A DNA stretch of 44,627 nucleotides from Bradyrhizobium sp. LHD-71 (GCF_031157255.1 NZ_JAVIFX010000047.1:1-44627); one strand, 5' to 3'. Numbered from the stretch's first letter, positions 1 to 8,734 are shown. Program-made: numbers and translations. The notes: a model not told the origin generated them from the letters alone.

Positions 1-142
1 GTACTTTGCAGCGAGCTCAGAGCGAACTTCGGATTCGATCAGGACACTAGCAAGTTTATGATTCTAGTGTCGTTTATGGATCAGAAATTCGCACGTTGGA
101 CTCGCGGCAACGATGGCGCGAATTTCTGATCCACGACACTAG
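1..142 (+). repeat. Composite palindromic repeat, copy 1 (truncated by window start)
   Basis: Seen directly: the right arm of palindrome B (22-50, ending in CTAG at 47-50), a 13-nt spacer (51-63), then palindrome C (64-142) bounded by CTAG at 64-67 and 139-142. The C arms are the CTAGTGTCG... left arm (64-94) and the GCGCGAATTTC...CTAG right arm; the right arm lacks four bases that the left arm has. The same B-spacer-C block recurs at 13982-14153 in the same orientation and at 44491-44627 inverted. The first 21 bases are the loop of palindrome B, whose left arm is cut off by the window edge. The element lies about 140 bp upstream of the first gene. Confidence 0.9.
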
Positions 143-280
143 TATGAACTGAGACTCTCGATCGTGCGTCTTGTCCGGCGATCGGTCCGTCAAACGGTCC
201 GCTCTGCCATCGCAATTGCCTGCCGGCGAAATCGGGATATTGTCACATCCACAAATAGAATAGTGTCAGGGAGGCGATGG

Positions 281-1252
281 ATGGCAAGGCTTTTGACGGC
301 GGTGGCTGCTCTTCTGATGGCCGCTGCAATTAATCACGCTCAGGCCCAGGACTATCCCGCAAGACCGGTGACCATCATCGTTCCATTTGCAGCCGGTGGA
401 CCTGCCGACATAACCGGCAGAATCGTCGCTGACATTCTCAGCCGTCATCTCGGCCAGAAGTTCCTGGTGGAGAATGTCGGAGGGGCCGGCGGCACTACGG
501 GGACGCTTCGCGCAGCTCGCGCCCCTGCGGATGGCTATACTCTTGTGTCCGGTCACCTTGGTACCAACGCGCTGGCGCCGGCGTTCTATCCAAATTTGGG
601 TTACGATCCGCAGAAGGATTTCCAACCGATCGGGCTGACGGCCGAGTATCCCGAGTTGCTGGTCGTCCGCAAAGACTTCCCCGCCAACAATCTCAAAGAG
701 TTTGTCGCCTACGCGAAATCCAACGCGAGCAAGCTCAACGTCGGGCACGCCGGGCTCGGCTCGGTTTCGTATGTCGGCTGTCTTCTTCTCAACTCGGCGA
801 TTGGCATCAAGCCGACCCTGATTCCGTTTACCGGCACGGCACCGGTGTTGAATGCGATGTTGGCGGGTCAAATCGATTATGAGTGTGATCCCGTGCTCGG
901 AACCTTGAGCCAGGTGCAGGCAGGCAACGTCAAGGCGCTTGCGATCGCCGCCAAGAAGCGCAGCCCGATACTTCCGGATGTGCCGACCTCCTACGAGCAG
1001 GGTCTTCCTGAATTCGACTGCTCTCCATTCTATGGCCTGTTCGCGCCAAGTGGCACGCCGCAGGCGGTTGTTGAGAAGCTTGCGGAAGCGTTGAACAAGG
1101 GCCTCAACGAGGAGGCGGTGCAAAAGCGGTTGGCCGATCTGGGCGCTGAGACCATCGAGCCCGGCCGCCGGGGACCAAGAGCTCTCGCGGAACTGATTAA
1201 AAGCGAGTCCAACCGGTTGATGCCGATTCTAAAGGCGGCGGCGGAGAAATGA
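281..1252 (+). CDS. TTT-family (Bug/TctC-like) periplasmic solute-binding protein
   Basis: A 323-residue secreted binding protein of the tripartite tricarboxylate transporter family, which captures carboxylates or other small organic acids in the periplasm. The ATG at 281 is preferred over the open frame beginning at 164: GGGAGG sits at 269-274 and the protein then starts with a clean signal peptide (about residues 1-22, cleavage after AQA). The mature N-terminus carries the family motif RPVTIIVPF..GGPAD, followed by the conserved GAGGTTGT region. No TctA or TctB membrane subunit is present in the window, so the protein is an orphan, as is common for this family. A second member (12899-13873) sits at the other end of the same gene island. 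The ligand cannot be told from sequence; the neighbouring lactonase, decarboxylase and PrpD genes suggest a carboxylated or lactone-derived compound (inference). Confidence 0.9.
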   Translation: MARLLTAVAALLMAAAINHAQAQDYPARPVTIIVPFAAGGPADITGRIVADILSRHLGQKFLVENVGGAGGTTGTLRAARAPADGYTLVSGHLGTNALAPAFYPNLGYDPQKDFQPIGLTAEYPELLVVRKDFPANNLKEFVAYAKSNASKLNVGHAGLGSVSYVGCLLLNSAIGIKPTLIPFTGTAPVLNAMLAGQIDYECDPVLGTLSQVQAGNVKALAIAAKKRSPILPDVPTSYEQGLPEFDCSPFYGLFAPSGTPQAVVEKLAEALNKGLNEEAVQKRLADLGAETIEPGRRGPRALAELIKSESNRLMPILKAAAEK

Positions 1253-1255
1253 GCA

Positions 1256-1281
1256 CGCGGTCGGTGCAGCCGCCGACCGCG
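1256..1281. terminator. Hairpin between convergent genes, possible bidirectional terminator
   Basis: A perfect 9-bp stem (CGCGGTCGG at 1256-1264, CCGACCGCG at 1273-1281) with an 8-nt loop. It lies between the stop of the TTT binding protein and the end of the convergent MBL-fold gene. There is no T-run on either side, so it is terminator-like in position and GC content only. Confidence 0.45.
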
Positions 1282-1313
1282 CACGGAGATCGCGAGGGAC
1301 GCCGAAGGTTAGG

Positions 1314-2147
1314 CTATCGGTGCGCGAAAAAATCGGCGCGAACAGGCGCAGCCTCGGATGGCGGCACGTCGAGGCGAACGGCGATGTCCTTCAGTTCAGC
1401 GCTTGGAGCCGGATAGAGCTTCATGACGAGTGGATCATGCCCCGGGACGATATGGCTCTCGTCCGGTGCGAATGCCATGAGCCGGTCGAAGCCCTCCAGC
1501 ATTTCACCGATATGCAAAGCAGTCGTAAACGGGCGTTCGCTCGCCATGTTCTCGTAAAAATGGCTGACATCGGAAGCCAGCACGACAAATCCGCGGCGGG
1601 TCCTGACGCGAACGAACTGCAGTCCGGCCGAATGACCACCCGCCGCATGCACCGTGAGGCCGGGAGCGAGTTCGGCATCGCCATCGTAGAACAGGACGCG
1701 ACGCGCATAGTTCAGCCGCACGATCCCGCAAATGTCCTCGACCTCGAACGAATGCGATAACCTTGGATATCGCATGAAGCGCCCGGTGGCGTATGCAAGT
1801 TCGCGTTCCTGGAGATGAAAGCGCGCCTTCGGGAATCTGTCGAAATTGCCCGCATGGTCGTAGTGCAAATGGGTGAGGATGACGTCCTCGACCGAGTTCG
1901 GATCGACGCCGAAGGATTTGAGCGTCTCGACCGGACAGCGCAGGAATGTGCGCTGTCGCTTCTTCGATACGTCGGCGTTGAACCCGGTGTCGATGACAAA
2001 GGTGCGACCTCCACCCTTTGCCAGCCACATGAAGTAATCCATGGGCATCGGGCCGTCATGCGGATCACCGCCGATGAAATGCTCGCTACGCCGCGCGTCG
2101 CGGGTGGCATAGCGGATAGCGAACAGTTCGTACTCCTGGTCGGCCAT
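1314..2147 (-). CDS. Metallo-beta-lactamase-fold hydrolase, N-acyl homoserine lactonase-like
   Basis: A 277-residue MBL-fold enzyme with the zinc site intact: THLHYDHAG (H93, H95, D97, H98), GGHSAG (H172), D193 in ASDVSH, and PGHD (H237). This arrangement and length fit the AiiA/AttM lactonase branch, which opens lactone rings through a di-zinc centre; no signal peptide is seen, so it is probably cytoplasmic. The ATG at 2147 has AGGAG six bases upstream. It is the last gene of a minus-strand operon, 27 bp after the carboxymuconolactone-decarboxylase-like gene. That pairing recalls the beta-ketoadipate pathway, where decarboxylation of a muconolactone is followed by lactone hydrolysis (known pathway logic; its use here is inference). 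A quorum-quenching role is possible but the catabolic context argues against it. Confidence 0.85.
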   Translation of the reverse strand: MADQEYELFAIRYATRDARRSEHFIGGDPHDGPMPMDYFMWLAKGGGRTFVIDTGFNADVSKKRQRTFLRCPVETLKSFGVDPNSVEDVILTHLHYDHAGNFDRFPKARFHLQERELAYATGRFMRYPRLSHSFEVEDICGIVRLNYARRVLFYDGDAELAPGLTVHAAGGHSAGLQFVRVRTRRGFVVLASDVSHFYENMASERPFTTALHIGEMLEGFDRLMAFAPDESHIVPGHDPLVMKLYPAPSAELKDIAVRLDVPPSEAAPVRADFFAHR

Positions 2148-2174
2148 GCTAGCTCCTGAGGGATCGATGGCCGG

Positions 2175-2552
2175 TCACTTGCCTTCGGCTTCCTTGAAGG
2201 CCTCGCGTGCGTTGCGGAAGGCATCGACGCCTGCCGGCACGCCGCAATAGACGGCGACCTGAAGCAAGATTTCCTTGATCTCGTCCTTGGTGAGGCCGTT
2301 CTTCAAGGCGCCCTTGACGTGCAACTTCAGTTCATGAGGGCGGTTGAGGGCCCCCAGCATCGCCAGATTGACAATGCTGCGGGTCCGACGGTCAAGGCCG
2401 GGCCGCGTCCACAAGGCGCCCCAGCAAAACTCGGTCGACCATTCCGCCATGGTCCGGGTGAATTCGTCGGCGCCCGCGAGCGACTTGTTGACGTAGTCTT
2501 CGCCGAGCACTTCCTTGCGGACCTTCAATCCCTTATCGAACAGCTCGCTCAT
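2175..2552 (-). CDS. Carboxymuconolactone decarboxylase family protein (PcaC-like)
   Basis: A 125-residue single-domain protein matching the size and pattern of 4-carboxymuconolactone decarboxylase: an N-terminal helix with the VLG..YV region, then LDRRTRSIVNLAMLGAL, HELKLHVKGALKNG and a C-terminal CGVPAGVDAF segment. Members either decarboxylate cyclic lactones (PcaC) or act as AhpD-like peroxidase partners. The AhpD CxxC pair is absent, which favours the decarboxylase-like branch. AAAGGA upstream of the ATG at 2552 supports the start. It lies 34 bp after the MmgE/PrpD gene and 27 bp before the lactonase-like gene, so the three are probably co-transcribed. The true substrate is unknown. Confidence 0.88.
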   Translation of the reverse strand: MSELFDKGLKVRKEVLGEDYVNKSLAGADEFTRTMAEWSTEFCWGALWTRPGLDRRTRSIVNLAMLGALNRPHELKLHVKGALKNGLTKDEIKEILLQVAVYCGVPAGVDAFRNAREAFKEAEGK

Positions 2553-2586
2553 CTCTTGTTCCTTTCATGTTTGAGTGCGGTTCAAG

Positions 2587-3936
2587 TCAGTGTTGGACAC
2601 CAGCCTTCATCAGGCTTGTGACGTCGGTAAGCGAATCGAGATGCCAGACACGGTCGATAACGCGATCGACATCCCAATCGCTTTTGCCGAGCCGGGCACA
2701 ATCACGCAGCTTTGCTTCGATATCGCCGTCTGACAGCGGATCAGCAAGACTGCCCTTTGCGTCCGTCACGGTCTCGCGCAACATTTCTCCTGTCGTCAAT
2801 CGGATCGTCACGCGCGCTGCACCATCGGGGAGCGAAGCGTCAAGCTCCGCTCGCACCTTTTGGCGCAAGGACATGAGATCAGGCCGAGATACAGCGGCGT
2901 CCGAGAATTCCGTCACGCCCGCCGCGCCGAGCAGCAGCGCGCAGGCGACACAATGATGAATGCTGACTCGTGCGTCGCGTTCATTGCGAACCGTTCGGTC
3001 CCCGCGCGCCAGCAGCAACGCCGAGCCCTGCACCGTGATCGTCTCGATGTTGCCGATGCGCTGGTCGAGTTTGGCGCGCAATCTGAAACACGCGTCGATG
3101 ACGGCATGAAAGACGATGCCGGCCGGGTAGGGCTTGTATGTATTCTTCGCTATCTCCCAAGTCTCGCCGAGACCGCCCGTCAAGCGCACAAGGTCGGGTT
3201 CGTCACCCATGGCACGGGCCCAGCCGAGCCGTCCTTCAATGGCCCGTGGGGAAGCGGAATAGCCTTCAGCGGCGAGAACCGCCGCAAAAAGGCCATTGCG
3301 TGCCGCGTTGCCGACGCTGACATTCTTGGCGGCACTCGGGAGATTTTCGACGATCCCGGCCGACTGACTCGCGGCAATTCCGATCGCGTTCGAAATCTGA
3401 TCTGCCGAGAGCGCGAGCAGCTTGCCGCAGGCCACAGCGGCGCCGAAGACACCGCAGGTCGATGTGATGTGCCAGCCGCGCGCATAATGACCGGGGGAGA
3501 CCGCGTTGCCCACGCGGCATTCGATCTCCACGCCGAGAATGAAAGCCGTGAGAACCGCGTGGCCTGGGAATCCCCGCGCCTGTGCCAATGCCAGAACCGG
3601 CGCGGCAACCGGTGCCGCCGGATGAATGATCGTATCGAGGTGGGTGTCGTCGAAATCGAGCAGGTTCGCTGAAATCGCGTTGATGAACGCGGCGCTCTGC
3701 GCGTCGAGCCGTTCCGTGCGGCCGATGATCGCGGACGTCGCGGCTCCGCTGTACGGCGACAATGCGCGCAATGCCGCGGTGACGGTTAGATCATGCGCAG
3801 AACCGAGCGCGGTTGCGAAGAAGTTCAGGATCGAGCGTTTCGCTTCGTGACTTTGTCCTGCGACGTCCGCCCACGTCGTGCTGGCGACGAAGTCAGCAAG
3901 CGTTTGGGCGGCGCCTTGCGCTTCATCATGCCGCAC
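2587..3936 (-). CDS. MmgE/PrpD family protein (dehydratase/isomerase-like)
   Basis: A 449-residue protein spanning the whole MmgE/PrpD fold: an all-helical N-terminal domain with the DFDDTH motif (about residues 93-98) and a smaller C-terminal domain. Characterised members include 2-methylcitrate dehydratase, cis-aconitate decarboxylase and iminodisuccinate epimerase, so the family acts on di- and tricarboxylates. Which reaction occurs here cannot be read from sequence. The GTG at 3936 is chosen because GAGGA lies nine bases upstream. It is the first gene of the minus-strand trio and is divergent from the dehydrogenase/Liv operon across about 195 bp. No prpB, prpC or acnD gene is nearby, which argues against the methylcitrate cycle. 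Confidence 0.9.
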   Translation of the reverse strand: MRHDEAQGAAQTLADFVASTTWADVAGQSHEAKRSILNFFATALGSAHDLTVTAALRALSPYSGAATSAIIGRTERLDAQSAAFINAISANLLDFDDTHLDTIIHPAAPVAAPVLALAQARGFPGHAVLTAFILGVEIECRVGNAVSPGHYARGWHITSTCGVFGAAVACGKLLALSADQISNAIGIAASQSAGIVENLPSAAKNVSVGNAARNGLFAAVLAAEGYSASPRAIEGRLGWARAMGDEPDLVRLTGGLGETWEIAKNTYKPYPAGIVFHAVIDACFRLRAKLDQRIGNIETITVQGSALLLARGDRTVRNERDARVSIHHCVACALLLGAAGVTEFSDAAVSRPDLMSLRQKVRAELDASLPDGAARVTIRLTTGEMLRETVTDAKGSLADPLSDGDIEAKLRDCARLGKSDWDVDRVIDRVWHLDSLTDVTSLMKAGVQH

Positions 3937-3997
3937 TGAGCGAATTCCTCGAGGCTAGTTTTGTCCGATCCTAGTCCGAGCCATCGAACCATGTCGA

Positions 3998-4040
3998 CAG
4001 AAATCTTCTGCTTGACAGATTGCCTGACAATCTGGACATT
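3998..4040 (+). promoter_or_regulatory. Candidate promoter with operator palindromes in divergent region
   Basis: TTGACA (4012-4017), a 17-bp spacer and GACATT (4035-4040) resemble a sigma70-type promoter reading toward the dehydrogenase gene. The spacer holds an inverted repeat, CAGATTG (4016-4022) and CAATCTG (4028-4034). A second palindrome, CAGAA-ATC-TTCTG, lies just upstream at 3998-4010. Operators placed between -35 and -10 are typical repressor sites; the GntR/FCD protein encoded at 12133-12846 is the obvious candidate (inference). Confidence 0.45.
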
Positions 4041-4131
4041 TGGTCGGAGCGGCCAGGGGAAAAACATGGCGGCACCAAGAAACCAAGAACAAAGAAGCGC
4101 CTGCGTCTGCGGCGTAACAGGGAGCAAGCCA

Positions 4132-5022
4132 ATGGCAGAAACGATCGGCTTTGTCGGAACGGGCCGCATGGGCGGACCGATGGCCGGCCGTCTGCTCGAC
4201 GCCGGTTATTCACTCTGCGTCTATGATACGCAGAGCGAAGCGACAAAGTCGCTGGTTGCGCGCGGTGCGCGGCTGGCGAAGTCACCGGCTGAAGTCGCAT
4301 CCAGCGCCGACATCGTGCTGGCCAGCCTGCCAACGCCGGACATCGTCAAGACAGTCGCGCTCGGTCCAGACGGGATCGTTGCCGGAAATCGCGCCACTAT
4401 CCTGATCGATCTATCCACCACCGGGCCGGGCGCCGCCAAGGCGATCGCCGAGGGGTTCGAGGCGAGACAGCTGACGCTGGTCGACGCACCTGTCAGCGGC
4501 GGTATCAAAGGCGCGGTGAACGGCACGCTTGCGGTGATGGTGTCCTGTCCGCAGGCGACCTATGAGAAGGTTCAACCGATCCTGAAGCACTTTGGAAAGT
4601 TGTTTTATACCGGCGACAAGCCCGGCACGGCGCAGACCGCGAAACTCGCCAACAATCTGATGGCCGCGGCGGCCCTGGTGATCACCTCTGAAGCGGTGGC
4701 GATGGGCGTCAAGGGCGGCGTCGATGCGAAGGTCCTGATCGACATCATCAATGCCAGCAGCGGCCGCAACAGCGCGTCCGAAGACAAATTTCCCCGCGCT
4801 GTTCTCCCCGGTACCTTCGATTTCGGGTTTACCACCGGCCTCTCATACAAGGATGTGCGCCTCTGTCTCGATGAGGCCGAAGCCATGGGCGTTCCGATGG
4901 TTTGCGGCTCAGTGGTCCGGCAGATGCTGGCGATCACAAACGCAAAATACGGCGCGTCCTCCGATTTCACGTCGATCGCCAAGGTGCTGGAGGAATGGGC
5001 CGGCGTGGAAATGCGCGGCTAG
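4132..5022 (+). CDS. NAD(P)-dependent beta-hydroxyacid dehydrogenase (3-hydroxyisobutyrate dehydrogenase family)
   Basis: A 296-residue cytoplasmic oxidoreductase. The N-terminal Rossmann motif GFVGTGRMGGPM is at residues 6-17, the substrate-binding DAPVSGG at 118-124, and the catalytic lysine K171 in KLANNLM. These are hallmarks of the family that interconverts beta-hydroxyacids and semialdehydes (3-hydroxyisobutyrate dehydrogenase, tartronate semialdehyde reductase). The frame is open from 3961, but the ATG at 4132 has GGGAG eight bases upstream and gives the usual family length; the earlier start would place the promoter-like palindromes inside the coding sequence. It is the first plus-strand gene of the island. 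Substrate not assignable. Confidence 0.9.
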   Translation: MAETIGFVGTGRMGGPMAGRLLDAGYSLCVYDTQSEATKSLVARGARLAKSPAEVASSADIVLASLPTPDIVKTVALGPDGIVAGNRATILIDLSTTGPGAAKAIAEGFEARQLTLVDAPVSGGIKGAVNGTLAVMVSCPQATYEKVQPILKHFGKLFYTGDKPGTAQTAKLANNLMAAAALVITSEAVAMGVKGGVDAKVLIDIINASSGRNSASEDKFPRAVLPGTFDFGFTTGLSYKDVRLCLDEAEAMGVPMVCGSVVRQMLAITNAKYGASSDFTSIAKVLEEWAGVEMRG

Positions 5023-5163
5023 ATCAGGTCACTCTCGCGCGGATGGTCGCCATTGACCGGATCAGGCGAGGCATCCTCGGCGCAAAAGCGGTGCACGCAG
5101 CGCTTGCCGCAAGTCGCACCGCTCCGGTGGGCTCCGAGAATCTTTTTCACGGCAATAAAGTGT

Positions 5164-5183
5164 GCCGGCCGTTTGCGGCCGGC
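5164..5183 (+). other. GC-rich stem-loop between dehydrogenase and livH
   Basis: A perfect 7-bp stem (GCCGGCC at 5164-5170, GGCCGGC at 5177-5183) with loop GTTTGC, in the 247-bp gap between the dehydrogenase and livH. No T-run follows, so it may dampen read-through or stabilise an mRNA end rather than terminate. I see nothing else in this gap. Confidence 0.4.
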
Positions 5184-5269
5184 ATCATGACCGGTAACGG
5201 CGAACGGGCAGGGGAGGGTGTGATGACCGGACGGGGGGCTATGAACCGTCGCGCGGTGCGGGGCGGCCG

Positions 5270-6217
5270 GTGACCCAGGCGCTCGAAGGATTTCTGCAGG
5301 CATTGAGCGCTGGCATCCTGATCGGCGCAGTCTATGGCCTGATGTGCGTCGGGCTCGGGCTGATCTTCGGCGTCATGCGGGTGATCAATTTCGCCCATGG
5401 CGATTTCATGATGCTCGGCATGTATGCCGCGTTTTATCTCTTCACCGCCCTCGGCGTGCAGGCGGCGTTCGGCAACGCCTTCGGACCATTCGTTGCCATC
5501 CTGCTGGCCGGTCCGATCCTGGCGTTGTTTGGTTACGCGATACATCTTGCGCTGATCTCGCGTGTATCGGGAACGCGCACCTCCGCGCTCGAGGGCGAAG
5601 GGCACTACGCCCAACTCATTCTGACGCTCGGCATCGCGCTGATCCTGCAGAACGGCGGGTTGATCGTGTTCGGTTCCGTGCTTGCCTCCATCCGCACGCC
5701 CCTGTCGAGCTCCGCCTGGGTGCTCGGGCCATTCTTCGACATCAGCATCTTCATCAACAAGGCGCGCGGCATCGACGCTGTCGTGTCCTTCATCGCAATG
5801 ATACTGCTGACGCTTTTGATCACGCGGTCGCGGATCGGCAAATCCTTGCGTGCTGCGGCCGATAATCCCACCGCGGCGACCTACATGGGAATCGACGTCG
5901 ACCGTGCGCATCGCGTGGCATTCGCGCTTGGCAGCGGCATCACCGCGATCGCCGGCGGCCTGCTCGCCACCAACTATCCGTTCCATCCCTTCGTCGGCGT
6001 GGAATACGTCATCGTCATGTATGCGGGCGTCGTGCTCGGCGGCATGGGCAGCATTATCGGCGCATTCTGGGGCGGCATGACGATCGGCCTCGTCCAGCAG
6101 ATGTCGACGCTGATACTCCCGACGCAGTTGCAGAACGCTGCAATCTTCGTCGTGTTTCTCCTGATCATCTTTTTCCGTCCCCAAGGCTTCTTCGGGCGTG
6201 TGGTCGAGAGGACATGA
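5270..6217 (+). CDS. Branched-chain-type ABC transporter permease (LivH family)
   Basis: A 315-residue inner-membrane permease with about eight hydrophobic segments. The N-terminal LGLIFGVMRVINFAHGDFMM signature is typical of LivH, and GGMGSIIGAFWGG near the C-terminus is the conserved cytoplasmic coupling region. Family members transport branched-chain amino acids, but many in alphaproteobacteria carry aromatic acids, amides or other organic acids. Start is GTG at 5270; no in-frame ATG lies nearby upstream. The stop overlaps the next gene in an ATGA arrangement (6214-6217), implying translational coupling with the fused LivM-LivG. Confidence 0.93.
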   Translation: MTQALEGFLQALSAGILIGAVYGLMCVGLGLIFGVMRVINFAHGDFMMLGMYAAFYLFTALGVQAAFGNAFGPFVAILLAGPILALFGYAIHLALISRVSGTRTSALEGEGHYAQLILTLGIALILQNGGLIVFGSVLASIRTPLSSSAWVLGPFFDISIFINKARGIDAVVSFIAMILLTLLITRSRIGKSLRAAADNPTAATYMGIDVDRAHRVAFALGSGITAIAGGLLATNYPFHPFVGVEYVIVMYAGVVLGGMGSIIGAFWGGMTIGLVQQMSTLILPTQLQNAAIFVVFLLIIFFRPQGFFGRVVERT

Positions 6218-8001
6218 TGATGCAAGGATTGCGATCACTCCTGCCAATTCTTGTTTTCACAGTGCTTTATGCGGCGCTGTCGCTGAGTGTCACCAACTCA
6301 TACTACCAGCTCGTCATGACACTGGTCCCGGTGTGGGCGATCTTCGGCCTGTCCTGGAACCTGCTCAGCGGCTACACGGGGCTGATCTCATTTGGCCATG
6401 CCGCGTTCTTCGGGCTCGGTGCCTACGCAGTCGCGCTCGGTCAGATCTACTTTGATCTGTCGCCCTGGGTACTGATCCCGCTTGCTGCCATCATCGGAGG
6501 CATCGCCGGGCTGCTGATTGGCTTTCCGACCTTTCGCCTGCAGGGGCATTACTTCGCGCTGGCGATGCTCGCTTACCCGCTCGCCATCCTCTATGTGTTC
6601 GAGTGGCTCGGGTTTCAGGAGATCACACTACCGATCAAGCGCGACGCGCCGATCGCCTACATGCAATTCAGCGATCACCGCTTTTATACATTGCTGGCGC
6701 TGGCGATGATGCTCGCCACCATCCTGCTGACACGTGCGATCGAACGATCGCGCTTCGGCATGGCGTTGCTCGCGATCAAGCAGAACGAGGCGGCCGCCGA
6801 AGCCGCCGGCATCAACACGCTGGCCTGGAAGCTGCGCGCCATCACTCTGAGTGGGGCCATTGCCGGAGCGGTTGGCGGATTTTACGCCGTCGTGCTGCTG
6901 GTGGTGACTCCCCAGTCGGTGTTCGGGATGCTGGTGTCTGCGCAGGCGTTGACGGTGGCCATGTTTGGCGGCGTCGGCACCGTCTGGGGGCCTGTGATCG
7001 GCTCGGCGATCCTGATCCCGCTGGCCGAAACGCTCAATGCCGAGGCGGGCTCTCGCTTCCCGGGCATTCAGGGCGTGATCTTCGGGCTGGCGATCGTGTG
7101 CGTCATTCTTGTCGCGCCGGAGGGCTTGTTCTGGAAGGTTCGCGACTTTCTGCGCAAACGGTCAGGGCCACAGAAGATGGCAACGCAGACTGCGCCTGAT
7201 CTGCCGATTGCCGGGAGCACTCTTGCGGCGGCACCGTCACCTCGCGAACGATCACAAGGAAAGGGCGATGTCGTCCTTGAGGTGCGTCACCTGTCGCGCT
7301 CGTTCGGCGGATTGAAGGCGGTTCAGGATGTCAGTTTCAAGCTGCGGCAGAACGAGATCCTCGGGATCATCGGCCCCAATGGCGCAGGCAAGACGACGCT
7401 GTTCAATCTGCTCAATGGCTTTCTGCGACCGGATAGCGGTGAAATCCTTCTCAACGGACGCGAGATGTCGGGACACAAGCCGCATGAGCTCTGCGAAGCC
7501 GGCATCGGCCGAACCTTCCAGATCATGCGTCCGTTTCAGCGCATGTCGATCTCGGACAATGTGGTCGTCGGCGCCTATGTCCGGGCCTCGACGGATGTCG
7601 AAGCAAGGCGGCTGGCAGCCGACGCCATAGCCCGCGTCGGTTTGTCGGAGATCGCCGACCGCATTGCCGGCGAACTTACCACCAAGGAGTTGCGGCTGAT
7701 GGAGCTTGCCCGCGCGCTGGCCGGACAGCCGCGCATCCTGTTGCTGGACGAGACGCTCGCAGGCCTCGGTCATGACGAAGCCAATGAGGTCGTGGCGGTC
7801 ATTCAACGGCTTGCCCGCGACGGCATGACGATCGCCATCATCGAGCACACGATGCAGGCCATGGTTCGCCTGGTCGACAGTTTCCTCGTGCTCGACCACG
7901 GGGCCGTGATCGTGGAAGGCGAACCGGAGGTGGTCACCCGCGACAACCGCGTTATCGAAGCCTATCTCGGCAAAAAGTGGATGGCTCATGCTCCGCATTG
8001 A
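6214..8001 (+). CDS. Fused ABC transporter permease (LivM) and ATP-binding (LivG) protein
   Basis: A 595-residue fusion. Residues 1-310 are a LivM-type permease with several membrane segments and the LLSGYTGLISFGHAAFF signature (about 50-66). A hydrophilic linker (about 311-350) leads to a LivG-type ATPase with Walker A GPNGAGKTT at 387-395 and Walker B ILLLDE at 508-513. The linker is in frame and shows no sign of a broken stop, so the fusion looks natural. Odd point: the ABC signature, normally LSxGx, reads LTTKE (488-492), so this half may contribute a degenerate ATP site while LivF keeps a canonical one. It overlaps livH by 4 bp and livF by 14 bp. Confidence 0.93.
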   Translation: MMMQGLRSLLPILVFTVLYAALSLSVTNSYYQLVMTLVPVWAIFGLSWNLLSGYTGLISFGHAAFFGLGAYAVALGQIYFDLSPWVLIPLAAIIGGIAGLLIGFPTFRLQGHYFALAMLAYPLAILYVFEWLGFQEITLPIKRDAPIAYMQFSDHRFYTLLALAMMLATILLTRAIERSRFGMALLAIKQNEAAAEAAGINTLAWKLRAITLSGAIAGAVGGFYAVVLLVVTPQSVFGMLVSAQALTVAMFGGVGTVWGPVIGSAILIPLAETLNAEAGSRFPGIQGVIFGLAIVCVILVAPEGLFWKVRDFLRKRSGPQKMATQTAPDLPIAGSTLAAAPSPRERSQGKGDVVLEVRHLSRSFGGLKAVQDVSFKLRQNEILGIIGPNGAGKTTLFNLLNGFLRPDSGEILLNGREMSGHKPHELCEAGIGRTFQIMRPFQRMSISDNVVVGAYVRASTDVEARRLAADAIARVGLSEIADRIAGELTTKELRLMELARALAGQPRILLLDETLAGLGHDEANEVVAVIQRLARDGMTIAIIEHTMQAMVRLVDSFLVLDHGAVIVEGEPEVVTRDNRVIEAYLGKKWMAHAPH

Positions 8002-8695
8002 GGCACTGACCGCCGGCTACTCCGCGATCCCGGTCTTGAACGGCGTTTCGATCGACGTCGAGCAGGGGCAGTTCGTCGCGATCGTCGGGCCGAACGGGGC
8101 TGGCAAGACCACGCTCTTCAAGACGATTTCCGGCATCGTGCAGCCGAGCGCGGGCAGCATCATGTTCGAGGACCGAGATTTGCTGTCGGTCCCGCCGGCG
8201 CAGCGAGCGCATCTGGGCATTGCCCACGTTCCGGAAGGCCGACAGGTTTTTCCCTCGCTCACCGTGATGGAGAACCTTGAAATGGGCGCGATGACCGAGG
8301 CCGGCCAGCGCGACTGGAAGCACAACATCGAGCGCATCTTCGAGTGGCTGCCCGTGCTGGCGGAGCGTCGTGGCCAGTTCGCGGGCACGCTGTCGGGCGG
8401 ACAGCAGCAGATGCTGGCAATCGGCCGTGGCCTCGCGTCGTCGCCCAAGCTTCTGATGCTGGATGAACCGTCGATGGGCCTCGCTCCCACGATTGCGGAT
8501 TTCATCTTCGAACGGCTGATCGAAATCCGGCGGCAGTCGCGCCTGACGATCCTGCTGGTCGAGCAGCGCGTGGCCGAGGCGCTTGAATCAGCCGACCACG
8601 GTTACGTGATCGAGGCGGGCCGTGTCGCACTCGAAGGCAACAATCAGACCTTGCGGGCCGATGACCGCATCCGCAAGGCCTACCTCGGCATGTAA
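7988..8695 (+). CDS. ABC transporter ATP-binding protein (LivF family)
   Basis: A 235-residue ATPase of LivF type: Walker A GPNGAGKTT (about residues 37-45), intact signature LSGGQQQM, Walker B LLMLDEPSMGL and the switch histidine region replaced by the LivF-style LVEQRV. It energises import together with the upstream LivH and LivM-LivG proteins at the inner membrane. Its start lies 14 bp inside the LivM-LivG gene, a spacing common in these operons. The next gene, a binding protein, follows after about 40 bp. Confidence 0.93.
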   Translation: MLRIEALTAGYSAIPVLNGVSIDVEQGQFVAIVGPNGAGKTTLFKTISGIVQPSAGSIMFEDRDLLSVPPAQRAHLGIAHVPEGRQVFPSLTVMENLEMGAMTEAGQRDWKHNIERIFEWLPVLAERRGQFAGTLSGGQQQMLAIGRGLASSPKLLMLDEPSMGLAPTIADFIFERLIEIRRQSRLTILLVEQRVAEALESADHGYVIEAGRVALEGNNQTLRADDRIRKAYLGM

Positions 8696-8734
8696 CCCTT
8701 GCAAGCGATCAACAACGCCATCGGGAGGACGAAG

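Noticed and set aside
1314-2147. Quorum-quenching role for the MBL-fold enzyme
   Set aside because: No LuxR/LuxI or AHL-related gene is present, and the operon partners are catabolic; kept only as an alternative in the gene entry.
5147-6247. Minus-strand open frame opposite livH
   Set aside because: His/Asp/Arg-rich shadow of a membrane protein gene without recognisable motif.
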